NCBI GenBank assembly: GCA_016710685.1
Contig: JADJVC010000006.1
Location: 744,001-808,000 of the forward strand
From: Flavobacteriales bacterium
GTDB taxonomy: Bacteria > Bacteroidota > Bacteroidia > Flavobacteriales_F > PHOS-HE28
Length of the DNA stretch: 64,000 bases
Direction: 5' to 3'
Below, piece after piece: positions 54,898 through 61,321 of this stretch; position 1 is the stretch's first letter; each line of letters opens with the position of its first letter. The notes beneath the pieces are model-generated. The model saw nothing but the letters and a program-made list of their open reading frames with translations. It was not told the DNA's origin and ran no database searches. A program made the position numbers and the translations under genes.

Positions 54898-54943
54898 CCG
54901 AAAGGTCTGCTCCGCGCCGGGTCAAACCGCCGCAGGTGGGCCG

Positions 54944-56071
54944 ATGCTGAAAGCAATGGCCGCTCCATCCGCCGTCAACGAGCATGAGGACATCATGCGC
55001 CGCTTCAGCATCACCAAGATGCTGCTGCCGGTCGTGATCGGCTTGGGCATCACCGGTGTTATGATCTGGCGCACGGCAGACCTCGGCGCGCTGCAACAAG
55101 TGCGCTGGACGTGGAATACCACCTTCTGGATGGTGATGGCGTTGCTGAGCTTGGTGGTGCGCGACTGGATGTACATGCTACGCATCCGCCACCTTACGGA
55201 CAAGAAATTGGACTGGTGGCGCGCTTTCGTGGTGATCATGCTTTGGGAGTTCGCCAGCGCTTTGGCCCCCGGAATGATCGGTGGGGGTTTCTTCTTTGCC
55301 ATCTGGTTCCTAACCCGCGAAGGCATAGATACCGGCTCCAGCATCACCGTGATCACGTTCACCTCTTTTCTGGACGGCATTTTCCTCGCCATCATGGCCC
55401 CCTTGGTCTACTTGCTCGCCGGACGCTCGGAATTGTTCAGCGGCACGGAATTCACCAGTTCGTTCTTGGGCAGCAGCCTGTTCTTCGCGTTTTGGACCGT
55501 CTACTTCATCATTCTGGCCTATAAGCTGTTCGTGGCTTACGCGCTCTTTGTGAATCCGGTCTTCGTGAAGCGCGCCTTGGTCGGCATCTTCTCCGCACCC
55601 TTCCTCCGGCGATGGCGACGTTCCGCAGTTACCACGGGAGACCAATTGATCGTGGCCGCGAACGGACTGAAGCACCGCGGCTGGAGTTATTGGTGGCCTG
55701 CCCTGCTCACCACGTTCATCAGTTGGAGCGCACGGTACAGCATCGTGAACTGCATCTTGCACGCCTTCCCCGACGGAAGCCACTTTAGCGATCTGGTGGT
55801 GTATGCCAAGCAAGTCGTAATGGGCATCATCGTGCTGCTGAGCCCAACGCCCGGCGGCAGCGGTTTGGCCGAGTTCATCTTCAACGATTTCCTCGGCATG
55901 TACGTGGCTCCCGGTCTCGCACCGGCGATCGCTTTGCTGTGGCGCTTGCTCAGCTACTATCCGTACATCCTCATCGGTGCCATCCTGCTGCCGCGTTGGG
56001 TGCGTAGGAATGTGATCAAGCCGTTGGTGCAACCTGGACAGCGCAACGCGTCCGCGGCTGAAAGGCCGTAA
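54944..56071 (+). CDS. Flippase-like (UPF0104/LPG synthase TM) membrane protein
   Basis: A 375-residue polytopic membrane protein of the lysylphosphatidylglycerol synthase TM-domain family. Diagnostic text is VIMLWEFASALAPGMIGGGFFFAIWFLTREG and, near the C-terminus, VVMGIIVLLSPTPGGSGLAEFIFNDFL, with about eight membrane segments. A short charged N-terminal tail precedes the first segment, and the start may be as late as M18 (MRRFSITKML). The sequence is a distant paralogue of 46696. Substrate unknown. Confidence 0.85.
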   Translation: MLKAMAAPSAVNEHEDIMRRFSITKMLLPVVIGLGITGVMIWRTADLGALQQVRWTWNTTFWMVMALLSLVVRDWMYMLRIRHLTDKKLDWWRAFVVIMLWEFASALAPGMIGGGFFFAIWFLTREGIDTGSSITVITFTSFLDGIFLAIMAPLVYLLAGRSELFSGTEFTSSFLGSSLFFAFWTVYFIILAYKLFVAYALFVNPVFVKRALVGIFSAPFLRRWRRSAVTTGDQLIVAANGLKHRGWSYWWPALLTTFISWSARYSIVNCILHAFPDGSHFSDLVVYAKQVVMGIIVLLSPTPGGSGLAEFIFNDFLGMYVAPGLAPAIALLWRLLSYYPYILIGAILLPRWVRRNVIKPLVQPGQRNASAAERP

Positions 56072-56110
56072 GGCATTCAAGGTTCCTTTGGGAGACCCTG
56101 AGTGAACAAC

Positions 56111-56179
56111 AATTCCTGATCCGCTGATTCCTAACTCCGACCACCGACGTGTTTGGTCGGAAATCAGGAATCCGGAATT
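56111..56179. repeat. Inverted repeat with ATTCCTGAT text (element G)
   Basis: The left side 56111-56142 (ATTCCTGATCCGCTGATTCC ... CTCCGACC) pairs imperfectly with the right side 56155-56179 (GGTCGGAAATCAGGAATCCG...). The stem includes CCGACC/GGTCGG and GATTCCT/AGGAATC. Located 40 bases after the flippase-like gene, it could be a terminator. The rest of the 216-base spacer shows nothing coding. Confidence 0.65.
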
Positions 56180-56287
56180 TTCAGATTCACTATATGTGCT
56201 GAAATGTTGGTGTCGCCGGATCTTCTTGTGCTTCGCAATGGTGATATTCCCCCATTCCTCCTACATTGACCGCCTTATCCACCCACC

Positions 56288-57550
56288 ATGGAACGATTCC
56301 AAGGCCTTTTCGGCATAGCACTTATCCTGGGCATCGCCTTTCTCGCCAGCAACAACCGCAGGCGGATCAATTACAGGACCGTGTTCAGCGGGCTGAGCCT
56401 GCAACTGCTTATCGCAGTGCTGGTGTTGAAGATCCCACCGGTCACGCGCTTCTTCCAAGGCATGGGCCACGGCATGCAGAAGATCGAGGAGTTTGCAAGA
56501 AAAGGCGCTTCGTTCGTGTACAACGGCATCGCAGTGCAGCAATTTGACGGCACCATTGCCAATTATGCGCAGGGCGGCTTCGTCTTCGCCTTCAACATTA
56601 CCGCTACCATCATCCTGGTCTGCATCATCGTAGCCGTACTTTACCATATCGGTCTTATGCAGAAGGTGGTGTCCGTGATCGCCAAGGCCATGAACTGGGT
56701 GATGCGCGTGAGCGGTGCCGAGGCGTTGAGCAACGTGGCCAGTGCCTTTGTGGGCCAAGTTGAAGCGCAGGTGATGATCCGTCCCTACCTCGCGGGAATG
56801 ACCAGAAGCGAACTGCTGGCCAGCATGACCGGCAGCCTTGCCTGTATCGCTGGAAGTATCCTTGTGGTGTACGTGGCCATGGGCGCACAAGCCGGCATGG
56901 ACCTCGCACCGAAACTTATTGCGGCCAGCCTCATGGCTGCGCCGGGCGCGCTGGTGATCAGCAAGATCGTATGGCCCGAGACCGAGGAAAGTCAAACCAT
57001 GGGCAATGTGAAATTAGAGGTGAAAAGCCCGTACATCAATGTGGTGGACGCCATTAGCCACGGAGCTGGTGACGGATGGCGCATCGCCATGAACGTGATC
57101 GCCATGCTCATCGGTTTCATCGCGCTTATAACCATGATCGACTACGGACTTGTGCGGCTCGGCCACCTCTTCAGCCCGGACCTCAATTTGTCCCTCGATT
57201 GGATCTTCGGAAAGATCTTCTACCCCATGGCCTGGGCCATGGGCGTGCCCGGCGCCGACGTTGCCAATGTGGCCACCTTGCTTGGCCAAAAACTCACCAT
57301 AAATGAGTTCGTCGCCTTCCAGAACCTGACCACGCGCAATGTGCCCATCGTTTCGGAAAAGGGCCTGCTGATCGTATCGGTCGCCATTTGTGGCTTCGCG
57401 AACTTCAGCAGCGTGGGCATGCAGATCGGCGGCATTGGCGAATTAGCCCCGGAACGGCGCGGCGACTTGGCCCGCCTGGGCTTGAAGGCGCTGCTCTGCG
57501 GAACGTTGGCCAGCTACATGAGCGCTACCATCGCGGGGATTTTGATGTGA
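56288..57550 (+). CDS. Concentrative nucleoside transporter (NupC/CNT family)
   Basis: A 420-residue inner-membrane symporter of the CNT family that imports nucleosides with H+ or Na+. Characteristic segments are FVFAFNITATIILVCIIVAVLYHIGLMQKVV, GAEALSNVASAFVGQVEAQVMIRPYLAGMTRSEL (the conserved nucleoside-binding helical hairpin), LIAASLMAAPGALVISKIVWPETE and GFANFSSVGMQIGGIGELAPERRGDLA. The length is typical. The specific ion and nucleoside preference cannot be read from sequence. It is monocistronic, with heptad repeats just after its stop. Confidence 0.92.
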   Translation: MERFQGLFGIALILGIAFLASNNRRRINYRTVFSGLSLQLLIAVLVLKIPPVTRFFQGMGHGMQKIEEFARKGASFVYNGIAVQQFDGTIANYAQGGFVFAFNITATIILVCIIVAVLYHIGLMQKVVSVIAKAMNWVMRVSGAEALSNVASAFVGQVEAQVMIRPYLAGMTRSELLASMTGSLACIAGSILVVYVAMGAQAGMDLAPKLIAASLMAAPGALVISKIVWPETEESQTMGNVKLEVKSPYINVVDAISHGAGDGWRIAMNVIAMLIGFIALITMIDYGLVRLGHLFSPDLNLSLDWIFGKIFYPMAWAMGVPGADVANVATLLGQKLTINEFVAFQNLTTRNVPIVSEKGLLIVSVAICGFANFSSVGMQIGGIGELAPERRGDLARLGLKALLCGTLASYMSATIAGILM

Positions 57551-57675
57551 GGAGTGACTGGTAAGGGGTGACTGGTGAAAAGTGACTGGTGAGGAGTGAC
57601 TGGTGATTGGACGGCAGCAGTGAGTCTGCCGTTCGTCCGCCGACTAATCACCAATCACCATTTACCAATCACCAT
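57551..57675. repeat. 14-base tandem repeat with inverted partner (element H)
   Basis: Left side 57551-57610: about four copies of a 14-base (two-heptad) unit, GTGACTGGT recurring at 57554, 57568, 57582 and 57596. Right side 57645-57675 (TAATCACCAATCACC...CCAATCACC) is the approximate reverse complement of GGTGATTGG-type text. It fills the spacer between the nucleoside transporter and the ClC gene. The same AATCACC text precedes kmo, ahcY and clpP. Confidence 0.78.
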
Positions 57676-57773
57676 ACAGAATCCCCATACCGTGATGCGC
57701 AACGCACTGTTGATGAAGAGCGCTACTGTGCCCGCAAACACAGAATCCACGGCGCTAACCTTGCCCCGTGAAA

Positions 57774-59168
57774 ATGGGCAGGGAGAAATCGGCGGATAAA
57801 AGCACGGGCACCGGGATCCGCGGAGCCTTATCCCGCCTGCGCGGCTCTTCCGTGGGCCGTCACCTGAATGACTTGTGGATGTTGGCGCTGCCCTACCAAG
57901 TGGCGGCCGTTACCACGGCCCTCGTGGCCGTGGGCTTCACCAAGCTATTCGTGTGGCTGGAAAACCGGAACGTGGCCTTGATCACGGCGCATCCGAACTA
58001 TATTTTCATTACGGCACCCATTTCGTTTTTGGTGAGCTGGTGGCTTGTAATGCGTTTTTCGCCCATGGCCAGCGGGGGCGGAGTGCCTCAATTGATCGCC
58101 GCTGCGGAAGTGGCCGATGACGAGGAGAAACGCGACGGCAGTTGGCAGTTCCTCAACGTGCGGATCATCTTCGTGCGCTTCCTCGCCACCATGTCCATTA
58201 TAGCCGGTGGCGGCGCTATTGGCCGTGAAGGACCCATTTTGCAAATTGCAGGCAGCGTGTACCGCGTGGTCCACCGCATCCTTCCGCCGTTTTGGCCGAA
58301 GGTGAGCCGCCGCATCATGATGGTGACCGGCGGCGCGGCCGGCCTCAGCGCCGCGTTCAACACGCCTTTGGGCGGCATCGTGTTTGCCATGGAAGAACTC
58401 ACCCGTTCGCACATCGGCAAGTTCCGCACAGCTGTGCTGAGCTCCGTGATCATCAGCGGCATGACGGCACAGTGGCTGCTAGGCCCATACTTGCTCCTGG
58501 GCTACCCGAAGTTGGAACGTGTAGGGCCGTCGTTCATGTACACCTTGCTCGCCATCAGCGCGGTGGCCGGTGCCTTGGGTGTGCTCAGTGGAAAAGGCGT
58601 GCTGCTGCTGGATAAGATCCGGCGGGCAATAAAGAGTTTACCGGCGCAAGCCGTTTTCGTTTTGTTCTGCGCGATGGCCTTTGCCTGCGTGGTCCGTGCC
58701 TTCGGTCCCCTGTCACTGGGCAGCGGCGAAGCCTTGTTGGACCAGTACCTTTTTTCCAAAGCACCGGAACCTTCGCTCGCTGATGTGGCCGGGCGTTTGC
58801 TCGGTTCCATCGTGTCCACTGGCAGCGGTGCGGCGGGCATGCTCTTCGGCCCGGCGCTCACCAGCGGCGCGGCCATCGGCGGCCTCTTCGGCCATTGGTT
58901 CGGCGTGGACCGCGGCCAGCTGAACATCCTCGTACTCGGCGGCATGTGCGCATTCCTCACCGGCGTAACGCGCTCTCCCTTCACCAGCGCCATCATCATT
59001 CTGGAAATGACCGATCGCCACAGCGCCATCCTCCAATTGATGTACGCCGCCATGATCGCCTCCATCATTGCCCACGCTATCGATGACAAGCCATTCTATG
59101 AGCGGATGAAGGACCGGTTGATCGCGTCGGTACCGGGGTTGAAGAAGAGGGTAGTGGAGGAAGGGTGA
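57774..59168 (+). CDS. ClC-type chloride channel/transporter
   Basis: A 464-residue membrane protein of the ClC family (Cl-/H+ exchange or chloride channel). Signature loops are GGGVPQ at 101-106 (for GSGIP), GREGPILQI at 150-158 containing the gating glutamate E152, and GAAGLSAAFNTPLGGIVFAMEEL. The later GGMCAFLTGVTRSPFTSAIIILEMT is also typical. I use the ATG at 57774; the GTG at 57768 would add two residues. The left inverted repeat of the GxxExxY cassette begins 5 bases after the stop. Confidence 0.9.
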   Translation: MGREKSADKSTGTGIRGALSRLRGSSVGRHLNDLWMLALPYQVAAVTTALVAVGFTKLFVWLENRNVALITAHPNYIFITAPISFLVSWWLVMRFSPMASGGGVPQLIAAAEVADDEEKRDGSWQFLNVRIIFVRFLATMSIIAGGGAIGREGPILQIAGSVYRVVHRILPPFWPKVSRRIMMVTGGAAGLSAAFNTPLGGIVFAMEELTRSHIGKFRTAVLSSVIISGMTAQWLLGPYLLLGYPKLERVGPSFMYTLLAISAVAGALGVLSGKGVLLLDKIRRAIKSLPAQAVFVLFCAMAFACVVRAFGPLSLGSGEALLDQYLFSKAPEPSLADVAGRLLGSIVSTGSGAAGMLFGPALTSGAAIGGLFGHWFGVDRGQLNILVLGGMCAFLTGVTRSPFTSAIIILEMTDRHSAILQLMYAAMIASIIAHAIDDKPFYERMKDRLIASVPGLKKRVVEEG

Positions 59169-59173
59169 AAATA

Positions 59174-59199
59174 GGACGCGGAGGCGCAGAGGCGCGGAG
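59174..59199 (-). repeat. Left 26-bp inverted repeat of the GxxExxY cassette
   Basis: The 26 bases are GGACGCGGAGGCGCAGAGGC then GCGGAG; this is the exact reverse complement of 59917-59942. It starts 5 bases after the ClC stop codon. Confidence 0.85.
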
Positions 59200-59255
59200 A
59201 AATTCTATTTCGTCGGTGGGACGCAAAGTCGCAGAGAAATATATTTCTTTGTTGT

Positions 59256-59657
59256 ATGCCACCCCCACTTAGTTATGATGAGCTTTCAGAACAAATTATC
59301 GGTGCGGCGATTGAAGTCCATCGGGAACTTGGACCCGGGTTGTTGGAGAGCATCTACGAGCACTGTCTTGAATTGGAACTACGTAAGCTCGGTTTAACGG
59401 TGCTACGCCAACACAAAGTGAATGTGGAATATAAGGGAGCTCAACTCGACCTCGGCTTCCGCATAGACCTTTGGGTCGATGGGCGGGTCATCGTTGAAAT
59501 CAAAGCCGTGGAGGCAAAACATCCCGTTCACGCAGCTCAGTTGCTCACCTACCTCAAGCTTACGGATTGCCGACTTGGCCTACTTATCAACTTCAATCAG
59601 CAAACCTTGGTGAAAGGCGTAAACCGCGTCGCTAACGGCCTCATTGAAGGTGACTGA
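59256..59657 (+). CDS. GxxExxY protein (PD-(D/E)XK nuclease-like)
   Basis: A 133-residue protein of the GxxExxY family, named for the motif GLLESIYEHC (G28, E31, Y34). The family belongs to the PDDEXK_3 group. Here FRIDLWVDGRVIVEIKAVEAK gives the expected D71 and E81-x-K83 of a PD-(D/E)XK nuclease active site, so catalysis is plausible. Function is unknown. The gene stands alone between two exact 26-bp inverted repeats of the CTCCGCG family, with a 73-bp tandem array of related text on its right, unlike any other gene in this window. It may be a mobile cassette or a repeat-specific nuclease (inference). Confidence 0.85.
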   Translation: MPPPLSYDELSEQIIGAAIEVHRELGPGLLESIYEHCLELELRKLGLTVLRQHKVNVEYKGAQLDLGFRIDLWVDGRVIVEIKAVEAKHPVHAAQLLTYLKLTDCRLGLLINFNQQTLVKGVNRVANGLIEGD

Positions 59658-59720
59658 TCCTGAGAGCAATCATCAAATCAACTCGCTTCGCGCCCCTGGC
59701 TGTCGACGGCATACTCCGCG

Positions 59721-59961
59721 TCCTTTTCCAACTCTGCGCCTCCGCGCCTCCGCGTCCAACATTCTGCATTCTCCGCGTCTCCGCGCCTCCGCGTCCTTTT
59801 CCAACTCTGCGCCTCCGCGCCTCCGCGTCCAACATTCTGCATTCTCCGCGTCTCCGCGCCTCCGCGTCCTTTTCCAACTCTGCGCCTCCGCGCCTTCGCG
59901 TCCAACATTCTGCATTCTCCGCGCCTCTGCGCCTCCGCGTCCTTTTCCAACGCTGCGCCTC
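59721..59961 (+). repeat. 73-bp tandem array, about 3.3 copies
   Basis: TCCTTTTCCAAC begins units at 59721, 59794, 59867 and 59940: exact 73-base spacing. Each unit contains CTCCGCG/CCTCCGCG text, AACATTCTGCATTCTCC and TCCTTTTCC. The last full unit includes the right 26-bp inverted repeat at 59917-59942. All frames are open here, so apparent ORFs are an artefact of the repeat. The spacer 59658-59984 contains nothing else apart from the thyA promoter. Confidence 0.92.
59917..59942 (+). repeat. Right 26-bp inverted repeat of the GxxExxY cassette
   Basis: CTCCGCGCCTCTGCGCCTCC followed by GCGTCC; exact reverse complement of 59174-59199. It lies within the last unit of the 73-bp array, 43 bases before the thyA start. 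Confidence 0.85.
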
Positions 59962-59968
59962 TAAGAAG

Positions 59969-59976
59969 TAATTTTG
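59969..59976 (+). promoter_or_regulatory. -7 promoter element TAATTTTG of thyA-folA
   Basis: An exact TAnnTTTG match only 8 bases upstream of the thyA ATG, so the transcript is probably almost leaderless. The 73-bp array lies directly upstream, where a -33 box and activator sites would be. Confidence 0.6.
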
Positions 59977-59984
59977 CACCCCCC

Positions 59985-60779
59985 ATGGAACAATACCACG
60001 ACCTGCTCCGCCACATTCTGAAGAACGGCGTGCGTAAAGGCGACCGCACCGGTACCGGCACGCTGAGCTGCTTCGGCTACCAGATGCGCTTCGACCTCGC
60101 CGATGGTTTCCCCATGCTCACCACCAAGAAGCTGCACCTCAAGAGCATCATCCACGAACTGCTCTGGTTTTTGCAAGGCGATACGAACATCAAGTATTTG
60201 CAAGAAAACGGCGTGAAGATCTGGGACGAATGGGCGGATGCCAATGGTGACCTCGGCCCGGTCTATGGTTACCAGTGGCGCCACTGGCCCACGCCCAGCG
60301 GAGACCAGATCGATCAGATCGCCAACGTGGTGGAGATGATCAAGAAAAACCCTAACAGCCGCCGTTTGATCGTCACTGCGTGGAACCCTGCGGATGTGGA
60401 CCGTATGGCGCTGCCACCTTGCCACTGCCTTTTCCAATTTTTCGTAGCGGACGGTAAGCTCTCTTGCCAACTCTATCAGCGCAGTGCGGACATCTTCCTC
60501 GGGGTGCCCTTCAACATCGCCAGTTACGCGCTCCTTACCCTGATGGTGGCGCAGGTCTGCGGCTTGCAGCCGGGCGAATTCGTACACACGTTCGGTGACG
60601 TTCACCTCTACCTGAACCATTTGGAGCAGGCGGAACTTCAACTAACTCGGGAAACACGTCCTTTGCCCAAGCTGCACATCGACCCTTCCGTAAAAGACAT
60701 CTTCGGATTCCGCTTTGAGCACTTCACGCTCGCGGATTACGACCCCCATCCACACATCAAAGCAGCCGTATCCGTATGA
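59985..60779 (+). CDS. thyA: Thymidylate synthase
   Basis: Converts dUMP to dTMP using methylene-tetrahydrofolate. Length is 264 residues, as in E. coli. The nucleophile is C146 in LPPCHCLFQF; the folate region HELLWFLQGDTNIKYL and the dUMP-binding QRSADIFLGVPFNIASYA are intact. It overlaps folA by four bases (ATGA), the classical thyA-folA operon, so dihydrofolate produced here is reduced by the next gene product. Confidence 0.97.
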   Translation: MEQYHDLLRHILKNGVRKGDRTGTGTLSCFGYQMRFDLADGFPMLTTKKLHLKSIIHELLWFLQGDTNIKYLQENGVKIWDEWADANGDLGPVYGYQWRHWPTPSGDQIDQIANVVEMIKKNPNSRRLIVTAWNPADVDRMALPPCHCLFQFFVADGKLSCQLYQRSADIFLGVPFNIASYALLTLMVAQVCGLQPGEFVHTFGDVHLYLNHLEQAELQLTRETRPLPKLHIDPSVKDIFGFRFEHFTLADYDPHPHIKAAVSV

Positions 60780-61276
60780 TCATTAGTGCTATCGCCGCCG
60801 TGGCCGAGAATGGCGTGATCGGTAACAAAGGCGAGTTGCCTTGGAGCTTACCGGACGACATGAAGTTCTTCCAACGCACCACGTTGAACCACCATGTGAT
60901 CAGCGGAAGGAAGAACTACGAAAGCATCCCGGAGCGTTTCCGCCCCCTGCGCGACCGTGTGAACATCGTGGTGACGCGCGGTGACGACTATGAAGCGCCG
61001 GGTGCCATCGTGTGCCACTCACTGGAGGACGCTCTGGAGATCGCACGCAAGGCTGAGGTGAAGGAGGTTTTCCTCATTGGCGGCGGACAGCTTTATGCCG
61101 AAGCGTTCAAGAAAAAACTGGTGGACCGGCTCTACCTCACCACCGTGCATGCCAAGCCCGAAGGCGATGTTCAGTTTCCGAAGATCGGAAAAGGCTGGAA
61201 GGAGGTATGGACCGAAAAGCACAAGGCCGACGATCGTCACAAGTACGCCTTCACGCTGGCGGTGCTGCAGAAGTAG
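60776..61276 (+). CDS. folA: Dihydrofolate reductase
   Basis: A 166-residue NADPH-dependent enzyme that regenerates tetrahydrofolate. The N-terminal ISAIAAVAENGVIGNKGELPWSLPDDMKFF has the substrate-binding acidic residue (D27/D28) and W23; HVISGRKNYESIP and VFLIGGGQLYAEAF are the NADPH and C-terminal motifs. It overlaps thyA at its start (ATGA) and ends 45 bases before the PIG-L deacetylase gene. Confidence 0.96.
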   Translation: MIISAIAAVAENGVIGNKGELPWSLPDDMKFFQRTTLNHHVISGRKNYESIPERFRPLRDRVNIVVTRGDDYEAPGAIVCHSLEDALEIARKAEVKEVFLIGGGQLYAEAFKKKLVDRLYLTTVHAKPEGDVQFPKIGKGWKEVWTEKHKADDRHKYAFTLAVLQK

Positions 61277-61321
61277 CCCATTCAGGCGACAGGTGCGGAT
61301 CGTGGTTCCCACCTTCGGCCC

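Noticed and set aside
59721..59961. Possible CRISPR array
   Set aside because: The units are exact contiguous 73-base repeats with no unique spacers, and no cas gene is near.
59644..60061. Open frames on both strands (about 75-125 residues) over the repeat array
   Set aside because: They follow a 73-bp repeat with no stop codons in several frames; low-complexity Arg/Pro-rich products, no RBS, no family resemblance.
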